Of a stretch of 6,829 bases of DNA, positions 1 to 5,511 are shown piece by piece; within the stretch, counting starts at the first letter, position 1; the number at the start of each line of letters is the position of its first letter. The translations under genes were made by a program, and so were the position numbers. The notes under the pieces are model-generated. The model was given only the letters and a program-made list of their open reading frames with translations, was not told where the DNA came from and searched no databases. The stretch is from contig CAAFXL010000176.1 in assembly GCA_900767005.1 (NCBI GenBank), positions 1 to 6,829 of the forward strand. Direction: 5' to 3'. Origin of the DNA: an uncultured Ruminobacter sp. (GTDB lineage Bacteria > Pseudomonadota > Gammaproteobacteria > Enterobacterales > Succinivibrionaceae).

Positions 1-109
1 TCTAAAAGATGCCAAAGAATTTACTTTAAATGATACTCAAACTATAGGCAATGATATTAGATTAACTTATAGAAAAATTGTAAAGGATGATAAATGTTTA
101 CAGGAATAG
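1..109 (+). CDS. ribD: RibD C-terminus (partial): riboflavin-specific deaminase/reductase
   Basis: Only the last 35 residues are present; the reading frame enters at base 2 and stops with TAG at 107-109. The tail contains GNDIRLTYR, which matches the closing strand of the RibD reductase domain (typically GxDxRLxYR). In the family, RibD deaminates the pyrimidine product of GTP cyclohydrolase II and then reduces its ribosyl side chain, giving 5-amino-6-ribitylaminouracil phosphate in the cytosol. The identification rests on this short motif plus position directly before riboflavin synthase, the usual gammaproteobacterial order. The gene overlaps the start of ribE by 16 nt, which suggests one transcript and coupled translation. 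Neither the deaminase domain nor the active-site zinc ligands lie in the window, so intactness cannot be judged. Confidence 0.8.
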   Translation, partial: LKDAKEFTLNDTQTIGNDIRLTYRKIVKDDKCLQE

Positions 110-744
110 TTCAAGCAATTGGCTTTTTAGATGAAATTACTCCTAATGGTAAAGGAGCAACTATAAAAATTTCATCATCAAGTTTTGATTTTTCTGATGT
201 AAATATTGGGGATTCAATTGCTTGTAATGGCGTATGTATTACTGTAACTAAACTTAATAATAATTCTTTTTGGGGTGATGTTTCCCATGAAACTATGGAT
301 TGCACCACTTTTAAAAAGTATAAAAAAGGTCAAAGTATCAACCTTGAAAAAGCTTTAACTCCCATGACTCATATGGGGGGACACATTGTTCAAGGTCATG
401 TTGATGGAGTAGGAGTAATAACCTCAATTATTAAAAAAGATGGGGTAATGGATGTATGGATAAAAGCCCCACAGGAACTAGGTAAGTACATTGCTCATAA
501 GGGTTCGATTACGATTGATGGTGTAAGTTTAACCGTTAATGAATTAAAGGGTGATTTATTTAGACTTACTTTAATTCCTCATACTCATGAAATTACCACA
601 ACAGATAATTGGGTAAATGGAGAAGAGGTTAATGTTGAGGTTGATGTGCTTTCTAGATATCTAGAAAGATTATTAGAAAGTAAAGAAAGTCAAAAAAATA
701 AGGGATTAACTAAAGAAACACTTTTAAGTAATGGTTTCTTTTAA
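94..744 (+). CDS. ribE: Riboflavin synthase, alpha subunit
   Basis: Converts two molecules of 6,7-dimethyl-8-ribityllumazine into riboflavin plus 5-amino-6-ribitylaminouracil, the last step of riboflavin synthesis, in the cytosol. The 216-residue length is close to the E. coli enzyme. The two tandem lumazine-binding barrels are visible: the diagnostic start MFTGIVQ, GDSIACNGVCITV at 39-51, MTHMGGHIVQGHVDG at 91-105, then the second-barrel repeat GSITIDGVSLTVNE at 137-150. The C-terminal helix region DVLSRYLERLLE (184-195) is followed by a polar tail of about 20 residues. AAGGA at 83-87, six bases before the ATG, is a good ribosome binding site and lies inside ribD. Also called ribC in E. coli. 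The next gene is not a riboflavin gene; ribH, the usual neighbour after ribBA, lies 4.8 kb downstream. A perfect 20-bp palindrome lies within codons 186-192. Confidence 0.97.
   Translation: MFTGIVQAIGFLDEITPNGKGATIKISSSSFDFSDVNIGDSIACNGVCITVTKLNNNSFWGDVSHETMDCTTFKKYKKGQSINLEKALTPMTHMGGHIVQGHVDGVGVITSIIKKDGVMDVWIKAPQELGKYIAHKGSITIDGVSLTVNELKGDLFRLTLIPHTHEITTTDNWVNGEEVNVEVDVLSRYLERLLESKESQKNKGLTKETLLSNGFF
649..668. repeat. 20-bp perfect palindrome inside ribE
   Basis: Bases 649-668 read identically on both strands (arms CTTTCTAGAT / ATCTAGAAAG, no spacer). The segment encodes LSRYLER, part of the moderately conserved RibE tail, so protein constraint may explain some of it. With no loop it would be a poor RNA hairpin but could be a dyad protein-binding site. 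No function is claimed. Confidence 0.55.
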
Positions 745-780
745 AAATTAAAAAAGATTGCAAAATAATTTAAATTAATT

Positions 781-798
781 ATTATTGTGATCAATAAT
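781..798. repeat. AT-rich inverted repeat after ribE
   Basis: ATTATTG (781-787) and CAATAAT (792-798) form a perfect 7-bp stem around TGAT, 37 nt past the ribE stop and about 20 nt before a candidate -35 box. It is followed by A-rich rather than T-rich sequence, so it is not a convincing intrinsic terminator. It may be an operator or a weak 3'-end hairpin for ribDE. Confidence 0.4.
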
Positions 799-818
799 TT
801 AAAAAATAGCGTTTAAGC

Positions 819-846
819 TTGACGTATATAGCTAGAAAATTTTAAT
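819..846 (+). promoter_or_regulatory. Candidate sigma70 promoter (distal) for the LysM gene
   Basis: TTGACG at 819-824 (five of six to consensus) and TTTAAT at 841-846 (five of six) are separated by 16 bp. A start near 853 would give a leader of about 175 nt before the LysM ATG. This is a sequence match only; a second -10 box lies about 50 nt downstream. Confidence 0.45.
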
Positions 847-895
847 CTTTGTATGTTGAATTTTTTGCGTGCGTTCTTTGCGTATAGTGCACCGC

Positions 896-901
896 TATAA
901 T
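896..901 (+). promoter_or_regulatory. Candidate -10 box (proximal promoter) for the LysM gene
   Basis: A perfect TATAAT stands at 896-901. No good -35 is found at 16-18 bp (the best is TTCTTT at 874-879), so an activator may be involved. Just upstream, 864-883 has two direct TTTGCGT copies and three GCGT units in an otherwise AT-rich gap, which could be a regulator site. A start near 908 would place the 913-954 hairpin about five bases into the transcript. Confidence 0.45.
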
Positions 902-912
902 AAAAACATAGA

Positions 913-954
913 CTTTATCCATTGGTTTGGAGTAAAAGATATCTTCGGATAAAG
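913..954 (+). promoter_or_regulatory. Leader stem-loop 1 upstream of the LysM gene
   Basis: CTTTATCC (913-920) is perfectly complementary to GGATAAAG (947-954), giving an 8-bp stem around a 26-nt loop. The 3' arm can alternatively form a local hairpin TATC-TTCG-GATA (940-951) with a UUCG tetraloop, so two mutually exclusive folds exist. If transcription starts near 908 the stem lies at the extreme 5' end of the mRNA, where hairpins often stabilise transcripts. It does not match a riboswitch family I recognise. Confidence 0.4.
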
Positions 955-963
955 AATAACCTA

Positions 964-994
964 TGCAACAGTACTACAATTTGATGCTGTTGTG
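964..994 (+). promoter_or_regulatory. Leader stem-loop 2 upstream of the LysM gene
   Basis: Bases 964-973 pair with 985-994 as a 10-bp stem: six Watson-Crick pairs CAACAG/CTGTTG in the core, an A-U pair at the inner end, and three G-U pairs. The loop has 11 nt. It ends about 25 nt before the LysM ribosome binding site, leaving that site single-stranded in this fold. Confidence 0.35.
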
Positions 995-1028
995 AACATG
1001 GATTGGATTGATACAAGCAGGGATCTTT

Positions 1029-2066
1029 ATGATTTTAAAAAAACTAGGCGTTTTTGCAGCAGCAGTTTCAGTGCTATTAGCAACAACATCAATCGCTGAT
1101 ACTTTAGAGGTTAAGGAAAACCATCCAACTAAGTATGTAGTGCAAAAGGGCGATACTCTTTGGGATATTTCAGCTAAATTTTTAAAGAAGCCATGGTACT
1201 GGCCAAAGATTTGGCACGTAAATCCACAAGTTGATGATCCACACTGGATTTATCCAGGTGATGTTTTAACCTTAGTATGGATTGATGGTCAGCCTTATCT
1301 AAAGAGAGCAGAACCTGTACAAGTTAAGGATGCTCCAATTAAGACTATTAGTGGAGAAGCTGTTAAGAGCTTCTTAAAGAAAGATGCCGTTTTACCATAT
1401 GATGGTTTAGATAAATTACCATATGTATTAGGTGATAATGATAGTAGAACATTAATGGCTAATACTACCGATCTATATGTTAAAGGTACTTTAACTAAGG
1501 GTCAGCAGTATGGTATTTATGAAAAGGGTGAACTACTAAAGGATGAAGAAGGTAACAAGCTTGGTTACTACGCAAGATTAGTAGCAGTTACCGTAGCTGG
1601 TGATGTTTACGAAAATAACGTAAATAAGACTTATTTAGTTAAGAATATTTCAGCTGTTAAGCAAGGTCAATACTTAATGCCATTTAGTGGTGATGAAGGT
1701 TATAACTTATACTTCGTTCCAAAGGCTGCAACTGTTGATGCTAAGGTTATTGCTCTAGGTGATAAGTCACGTTTTGCTGGTAAGAATGACACTGTTATTT
1801 TAAGTAAGGGTAGCAGCAATGGCGTTCAAGTTGGTGATGTATTCCAGGTTGCTAGAGTTGGTGAAGGCATCGCTGGCGGTAGTGCTGATAGCGTAGAATA
1901 CTCTAACATGGCTACAGTTGGTAAGAATTTACTTCATGAAAACTTACCAGATGATGTAGTTGGTGAAGTTATGGTATATCGTACTTATGATAAGGTTTCA
2001 TTAGGTCTAATCATGAACTCTTATAAAGACATAAGAGTAGGATATAAGGCTAAGAAGCCAGAATAG
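1029..2066 (+). CDS. Secreted LysM peptidoglycan-binding protein
   Basis: A 345-residue exported protein. I start it at ATG 1029, not the in-frame TTG at 1008, because AGGGA (1019-1023) lies five bases upstream and the product then begins with a clean signal peptide: MILKKLG, a hydrophobic core to about residue 18, and a likely cleavage after SIA (21-23). A LysM domain follows at about 36-82 (YVVQKGDTLWDIS ... IYPGDVLTL), carrying the PWYWPKIWHVNPQ variant typical of the gammaproteobacterial LysM protein encoded beside dprA. The rest (about 90-345) is a beta-rich region without a domain I can name; its end, GEVMVYRTYDKVSLGLIMNS then IRVGYK, resembles the same family. LysM binds N-acetylglucosamine in peptidoglycan, so a periplasmic wall-associated role is inferred; the exact function is unknown. 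Lysine is coded mainly AAG (about 28 of 35), unlike tsaC nearby, suggesting high expression. It has its own promoter region and terminator. Confidence 0.88.
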   Translation: MILKKLGVFAAAVSVLLATTSIADTLEVKENHPTKYVVQKGDTLWDISAKFLKKPWYWPKIWHVNPQVDDPHWIYPGDVLTLVWIDGQPYLKRAEPVQVKDAPIKTISGEAVKSFLKKDAVLPYDGLDKLPYVLGDNDSRTLMANTTDLYVKGTLTKGQQYGIYEKGELLKDEEGNKLGYYARLVAVTVAGDVYENNVNKTYLVKNISAVKQGQYLMPFSGDEGYNLYFVPKAATVDAKVIALGDKSRFAGKNDTVILSKGSSNGVQVGDVFQVARVGEGIAGGSADSVEYSNMATVGKNLLHENLPDDVVGEVMVYRTYDKVSLGLIMNSYKDIRVGYKAKKPE

Positions 2067-2094
2067 AATTAAAATACCTTAAAATTTTTCTTAA

Positions 2095-2135
2095 AAAGCA
2101 CTATAATTTGAAAATTATAGTGCTTTATTATTTTT
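2095..2135 (+). terminator. Rho-independent terminator of the LysM gene
   Basis: AAAGCACTATAATT (2095-2108) pairs perfectly with AATTATAGTGCTTT (2113-2126) around a 4-nt loop, giving a 14-bp stem, then TTATTTTT (2128-2135). It starts 28 nt after the LysM stop codon and separates that gene from yrdD. Confidence 0.88.
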
Positions 2136-2185
2136 AAGCTTTTAGTTTAATGGGTTTTAATTATTGATAGGTTGTATTATTTTTA

Positions 2186-2728
2186 ATGATTATTGAAGAT
2201 AATGTTGAGAAAAAAGATTCAACTAATGAAGATATTCCTTTAAATAATGATAGATGTCCACTTTGTCATGGTAAATTAAAGCTATATCAAACTAAAAAGG
2301 GGATGATGATTGGTTGTTTAAATTATCCTCGCTGTAAATTTATAAGGTCTTACAATCACCAAGGCGTAGAAGTAAAAAAGGTAACGACCGCTAAATGTCC
2401 ACTATGTGGGGATTTTTTAGCAGTTAAAAGTGGGCGTTTTGGTTATTTTATTGGTTGTATGAATTTTCCAGAATGTCAATATATTCATAAAGAGGAAGAG
2501 GAACCGATTCACTGCCCAGATTGCGGTGAACCTTTGCAGATGCGAAAGACTAAATATAATAAGGTCTTTTGGGGCTGCATGGGGTACCCAAAATGTTCAT
2601 TTATAACACACTTTAAGCCCATTTCTAAAAAGTGTAAGGATTGTGGATATGCTCTTTTATATGAAAAGAAAGATAAAAATGGAAAATTTTTATTCTGCCC
2701 AAGTTGTAAGCATAGAGAATATTTTTAA
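2186..2728 (+). CDS. yrdD: YrdD-like protein with four topoisomerase-type zinc ribbons
   Basis: A 180-residue protein, the same length as E. coli YrdD, made almost entirely of C4 zinc ribbons of the kind at the C-terminus of topoisomerase I. Ligand sets are C24/C27/C44/C50, C71/C74/C91/C97, C110/C113/C131/C137 and C150/C153/C171/C174. The first three share CPxC...GCxxxPxC; the last is diverged with a shorter second pair. In topoisomerase I such ribbons bind single-stranded DNA, so nucleic-acid binding is inferred, but the cellular role of stand-alone YrdD is not established. There is no topoisomerase catalytic domain. The context fits: YrdD is usually encoded just before tsaC-aroE, here with purE in between. 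No clear Shine-Dalgarno precedes ATG 2186 (an AGG lies 14 nt away), but no better in-frame start exists before the first zinc ribbon. A TATTAT at 2175-2180 might give a nearly leaderless mRNA. Confidence 0.9.
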   Translation: MIIEDNVEKKDSTNEDIPLNNDRCPLCHGKLKLYQTKKGMMIGCLNYPRCKFIRSYNHQGVEVKKVTTAKCPLCGDFLAVKSGRFGYFIGCMNFPECQYIHKEEEEPIHCPDCGEPLQMRKTKYNKVFWGCMGYPKCSFITHFKPISKKCKDCGYALLYEKKDKNGKFLFCPSCKHREYF

Positions 2729-2745
2729 TAAACTTTTATTTTTAG

Positions 2746-2769
2746 ATAATAATTTGATAAAATTATTAT
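2746..2769. repeat. AT-only inverted repeat at the purE promoter
   Basis: ATAATAATTT (2746-2755) and AAATTATTAT (2760-2769) form a perfect 10-bp inverted repeat around GATA. It overlaps the candidate purE -35 box (2754-2759). No G or C lies in the stem and no U-tract follows, so it is a poor terminator for yrdD; an operator is possible. Confidence 0.4.
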
Positions 2770-2782
2770 AAATTAATATTTT
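2754..2782 (+). promoter_or_regulatory. Candidate sigma70 promoter of the purE-tsaC-aroE-rsmJ operon
   Basis: TTGATA (2754-2759) and TATTTT (2777-2782) are separated by the ideal 17 bp. A start near 2789 leaves a leader of about 30 nt with AGGAG (2810-2814) six bases before the purE ATG. A 7-bp inverted repeat ACTTAAT/ATTAAGT (2785-2803) straddles the predicted start. In such AT-rich sequence chance matches are common. I see no PurR-type operator. Confidence 0.45.
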
Positions 2783-2820
2783 AAACTTAATTTTTTATTA
2801 AGTAATTTTAGGAGAAAAAC

Positions 2821-3336
2821 ATGAGCAAAGGTTTTGTTGCAATTTTAATGGGTTCTGATTCTGATTTACCTTTAGTTGAAAATACAATTAAGGTTTTAAA
2901 GGATTTTAATATTAAGGTTGAAGTAAAGGTAACTTCAGCTCATAGAACTCCAGAAGTAACTGCTCAATTTGTTAAAGATGCTGATAAAAGAGGTTGTAAG
3001 GTTTTCATTTGTGCGGCAGGTTTAGCAGCACACCTTGCTGGTGCCGTTGCAGCTAATACTATTAAGCCAGTTATTGGTATTCCGGTTGATTGCGGTCCAT
3101 TAAAGGGCGTTGATGCTTTATATTCAACTGTAATGATGCCTGGTGGAATTCCGGTTGCTACTGTTGCAGTTGGTAGTGCAGGAGCTAAGAATGCTGGCTT
3201 TTTAGCAGCTCAAATTATGGCTCTAAGTGATGAAGAACTTGCAAAAGCAGTTTATGAGAACCGTCAGAAGGCTGCAGAAGGCGTAATTGCTAAAGATAAA
3301 GCTTTACAAGAAAAGTTAAAGAATTTAAATGACTAA
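2821..3336 (+). CDS. purE: N5-carboxyaminoimidazole ribonucleotide mutase, PurE
   Basis: A 171-residue cytosolic enzyme of purine synthesis. Class I PurE converts N5-carboxyaminoimidazole ribonucleotide to 4-carboxyaminoimidazole ribonucleotide. Visible landmarks are GSDSD (11-15), SAHRTPE (39-45) with the active-site histidine H41, AGLAAHLAG (66-74), and MPGGIPVATVAVG (106-118). The length and the AAHL motif fit bacterial class I enzymes, but the VDALYSTV...GSAGAKNAGFLAAQI form resembles those of anaerobes more than E. coli PurE, as far as I can recall. Class I PurE needs PurK to make its substrate, and purK is not adjacent here. The ribosome binding site AGGAG (2810-2814) is the best in the operon. 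The stop overlaps the tsaC start by 8 nt, so this is the lead gene of a four-gene unit. Confidence 0.96.
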   Translation: MSKGFVAILMGSDSDLPLVENTIKVLKDFNIKVEVKVTSAHRTPEVTAQFVKDADKRGCKVFICAAGLAAHLAGAVAANTIKPVIGIPVDCGPLKGVDALYSTVMMPGGIPVATVAVGSAGAKNAGFLAAQIMALSDEELAKAVYENRQKAAEGVIAKDKALQEKLKNLND

Positions 3337-3910
3337 TGAAGAATTAGATAAAGCTTCCTCCATTATTAAAAATGGAGGAGTGATTGCATATCCTACTGAA
3401 TCAGTATTTGGTTTTGGTTGCGATCCCTTAAATCAAAGTGCTCTTGAAAGAATTTTAAAAATTAAAGAAAGAGCACCATCAAAAGGGTTAATTATTGTGG
3501 CAAGTAAACTTAACCAAATAATGCCCTTTATTGATATGAGTAAAATTTCAGGTGAAATTTGGGAAAAGGTAACTTGCGTATGGCCAGGTCCCATTACTTA
3601 TATCCTTCCAGCCTCAGATAAAACTCCAAAACTACTTCGTGGGGGACGAGATACTATAGCAATTAGAGTTTCATCTAATTCTACAATTTGTGAACTTTGT
3701 GATTATTTGAATATGGCAATAGTATCCACAAGTTCCAATCTTAGTGGTAAAGACCCTCTTCGCGAGTATCTAAAGGTAGAAGAAGAGTTTGGTAATTTAG
3801 TTGATTTAGTGGTTCATGAAAATGTTGGAGAAGAGCCAACCCCAACTGAAATTCGTGATGCTTTAACTGGTAAAATTATAAGAAAAGGAATCAGAAAAAA
3901 TAATGGATAA
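3329..3910 (+). CDS. tsaC: Threonylcarbamoyl-AMP synthase TsaC (YrdC type)
   Basis: Makes threonylcarbamoyl-AMP from threonine, bicarbonate and ATP, the first step of the t6A modification at position 37 of ANN-decoding tRNAs. The product is used by TsaD/TsaB/TsaE, which are not in this window. The protein has 193 residues, the short YrdC-only form without a Sua5 C-terminal domain, close to E. coli TsaC. Key segments are AYPTESVFGFGCDP (20-33), the basic nucleotide-binding KERAPSKG (K46, R48, K52), WPGPITY (85-91), IRVS (112-115) and STSSNLSG (133-140). The start overlaps purE as ATGACTAA and the stop overlaps aroE as ATGGATAA. No strong Shine-Dalgarno is visible, so expression probably depends on coupling to purE. 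A hairpin at 3356-3379 covers codons 10-17. Confidence 0.96.
   Translation: MTNEELDKASSIIKNGGVIAYPTESVFGFGCDPLNQSALERILKIKERAPSKGLIIVASKLNQIMPFIDMSKISGEIWEKVTCVWPGPITYILPASDKTPKLLRGGRDTIAIRVSSNSTICELCDYLNMAIVSTSSNLSGKDPLREYLKVEEEFGNLVDLVVHENVGEEPTPTEIRDALTGKIIRKGIRKNNG
3356..3379 (+). promoter_or_regulatory. Hairpin in the first codons of tsaC
   Basis: TCCTCCATT (3356-3364) pairs perfectly with AATGGAGGA (3371-3379), a 9-bp stem with a 6-nt loop, 27 nt after the tsaC start. The 5' arm contains CCTCC (anti-Shine-Dalgarno-like) and the 3' arm GGAGG (Shine-Dalgarno-like). It is among the more stable short hairpins in a coding region here and may slow ribosomes or shape mRNA stability at the purE/tsaC junction. 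Function is unproven. Confidence 0.4.
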
Positions 3911-4724
3911 ATATGCTGTATTAGGTAATCCCATCGGACATAGTAAATCTCCTTTTATTCATACTATTTTTGCACAAGAAACTAACCAAGATATGGAATA
4001 TGGTTCGCTTCTTTCTCCTCTTGATGGTTTTAAAGAAACTGTGGATAACTTTAGAAAAAATGGTGGTAAAGGCTTAAATATTACTGTTCCTTTTAAAGAA
4101 GAAGCGTATAAGTATGCTGATAATTTATCAGATAGAGCCAAAAAGGCAGGAGCTGTTAATACTTTAAAGTTCTTAGATGATGGTTCAAGCTTTGGGGATA
4201 ATACTGATGGTTTTGGTTTTATTTGGGATCTAAAACGCCTTAATTGGGAAGTTAAAGATTCATCAATTTTATTAATTGGAGCAGGTGGCGCCCTAAAGGG
4301 CATTATTGGCCCAATTATGGAAGAAAAGCCTAAGAATGTAGTTTTAGTTAATCGTACAATTGAAAAGGCTCTAGCAATTAAAGAACTTTATCCAAGTATT
4401 AAAGTTTTAAGCTTTGAAGATTTAAATAGTAGTAATGAAACATTTAATATTGTGGTTAATTGTACATCATTAAGTTTAAGTAACAAGTTACCAAATATTA
4501 GTGAAAAATTTATTACTAAAAACTCTCACGTTTATGACTTAATGTATAGTAATAAAAATACGATATTTTTAGATTGGGCAAAAAGTCTAGGATGCAATAA
4601 TATTTCTGATGGTTTAGGAATGTTAGTTGGGCAAGCTGCTTTAAGTTTTAACTTATGGCGAGGAGTTATGCCAGAAAGCAAAAATGTATTTTTAAAGCTT
4701 CGAGAACTAATTAAAAATGCCTAA
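3903..4724 (+). CDS. aroE: Shikimate dehydrogenase (NADP+)
   Basis: Reduces 3-dehydroshikimate to shikimate with NADPH in the shikimate pathway to aromatic amino acids and folate. The 273 residues align almost position for position with E. coli AroE: NPIGHSKSP (9-17) with substrate-binding S14 and S16, NITVPFK (59-65) with catalytic K65, GAVNTL (83-88), GDNTDG (98-103) with catalytic D102, the NADP-binding loop GAGGA (126-130), NRT (150-152) for the NADP phosphate, and the late substrate-binding Q244 in GQAALSF. The segment NCTSLSLSNKLP departs from the usual N-x-TSxGM/L form, lacking the glycine, a mild divergence that should not abolish activity. It overlaps tsaC and rsmJ by 8 nt at each end and lacks a strong ribosome binding site of its own. 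Pairing with tsaC is a conserved gammaproteobacterial arrangement. Confidence 0.96.
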   Translation: MDKYAVLGNPIGHSKSPFIHTIFAQETNQDMEYGSLLSPLDGFKETVDNFRKNGGKGLNITVPFKEEAYKYADNLSDRAKKAGAVNTLKFLDDGSSFGDNTDGFGFIWDLKRLNWEVKDSSILLIGAGGALKGIIGPIMEEKPKNVVLVNRTIEKALAIKELYPSIKVLSFEDLNSSNETFNIVVNCTSLSLSNKLPNISEKFITKNSHVYDLMYSNKNTIFLDWAKSLGCNNISDGLGMLVGQAALSFNLWRGVMPESKNVFLKLRELIKNA

Positions 4725-5481
4725 TCTTCAAATAATTTTAGAGTGCTCAAAAGAAGAATTTGCTCATGAAGATTTAAATAGTCTTTATGAGGAAGCTTTA
4801 AATTTACAAAATAAATTAACCTTTACTGATAATTTAGCTTTAGTGTTTTTTAATGATAGGGTAGGTTTAAAAGATCTATCAAATAAAGCAAAACCAATTT
4901 TTGTAGATTTTTTAGAAGGAAAACTTGCTCATCGCCGAAAATTTGGTGGGGGAAGAAAATCTGAAGCCGTTGCTAGAGCTTGTTTTGGGGATTTTAAAGA
5001 ACCTATTATCTTTGATGGAACTGCAGGACTTGGTAGGGATAGTTTTGTGTTAGCCTATTTAGGTGCAAAGGTTCATATGTTTGAACGTAACCCCATCGTT
5101 CGCATCATTTTAAAAGATGGATTGAGACGTGCCTATAACTCAGATGAAGCTAACTTTTTTAAAGAGCATATGATTTTTGAGGAAGAAAAATCAATCTGGG
5201 ATTATAAGGGGGATATCAAGCCCAATACTGTTTATATCGATCCAATGTATCCAGAACGCAAAAAGAGTGCACAAGTTAAAAACGATATGAAGACTTTTCA
5301 TTCATTGGTGGGTTTTGATAATGATATTGAAAAGTTACTAACTAGTGCTTTAGAAATAGCCCAAAATCGAGTGGTTTTAAAAAGACCACAATATGCTCAG
5401 AAAGAACTTGAAAACTTTTTAATGGGGAGTGTGGAAACTGATAGTCAAAGGTTTGATATCTATTTACCGCATCGCACATGA
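4717..5481 (+). CDS. rsmJ: 16S rRNA (guanine1516-N2)-methyltransferase RsmJ
   Basis: An S-adenosylmethionine-dependent methyltransferase that modifies G1516 of 16S rRNA in the small ribosomal subunit (E. coli YhiQ). At 254 residues it is close to the E. coli protein (about 250). Diagnostic segments are HRRKFGGGRKSEAVARA (72-88), the SAM-binding motif I DGTAGLGRD (100-108), FERNP (122-126), the catalytic-type motif DPMYPERKKSAQVKND (175-190) and the late VVLKRPQYA followed by RFDIY near the C-terminus. The first 65 residues are family-typical but poorly conserved. It starts inside the aroE stop as ATGCCTAA, so it is probably translated by coupling. It is an unusual partner here: in E. coli rsmJ lies far from aroE. 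No terminator follows; the -35 box of the ribH promoter begins two bases after its stop codon. Confidence 0.95.
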   Translation: MPNLQIILECSKEEFAHEDLNSLYEEALNLQNKLTFTDNLALVFFNDRVGLKDLSNKAKPIFVDFLEGKLAHRRKFGGGRKSEAVARACFGDFKEPIIFDGTAGLGRDSFVLAYLGAKVHMFERNPIVRIILKDGLRRAYNSDEANFFKEHMIFEEEKSIWDYKGDIKPNTVYIDPMYPERKKSAQVKNDMKTFHSLVGFDNDIEKLLTSALEIAQNRVVLKRPQYAQKELENFLMGSVETDSQRFDIYLPHRT

Positions 5482-5482
5482 C

Positions 5483-5511
5483 TTGAGAGAGCATGATAAT
5501 AATGCTATAAT
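5483..5511 (+). promoter_or_regulatory. Strong sigma70 promoter of ribH-nusB
   Basis: TTGAGA (5483-5488, four of six to consensus) and a perfect TATAAT (5506-5511) are spaced by exactly 17 bp, the best promoter match in the window. The predicted start near 5518 gives a leader of about 50 nt. Between and around the boxes AGCAT (5490-5494) and ATGCT (5502-5506) form a short inverted repeat that could be an operator. No FMN riboswitch can be recognised in the leader. Confidence 0.72.

Noticed and set aside
111..308. Minus-strand ORF of 65 codons
   Set aside because: It lies wholly antisense to the well-supported ribE gene and its translation shows no motif.
864..883. PurR operator from the TTTGCGT half-sites
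   Set aside because: The two copies are direct repeats rather than the palindrome PurR needs, and the downstream gene is not a purine gene.
936..960. Possible FMN riboswitch, because of GATATCTTCGG
   Set aside because: The conserved GGGCAGGGTGAAATTCC-type core and the other paired elements of the RFN family are absent, and the downstream gene is not a riboflavin gene.
963..995. Ten-codon leader peptide MQQYYNLMLL
   Set aside because: There is no ribosome binding site, it overlaps leader stem-loop 2, and tiny ORFs are expected by chance; no run of one regulatory amino acid is present.
1008..1028. TTG at 1008 as the start of the LysM protein
   Set aside because: ATG 1029 has AGGGA at good spacing and gives a standard signal peptide; the seven extra residues would spoil its N-terminus and have no ribosome binding site.
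998..1099. 33-residue ORF overlapping the LysM start in another frame
   Set aside because: No ribosome binding site and no recognisable sequence; it is an out-of-frame reading of the signal-peptide region.
3959..4303. Minus-strand ORF of 114 codons
   Set aside because: It is antisense to the conserved N-terminal half of aroE, and its composition is that of a shadow frame.
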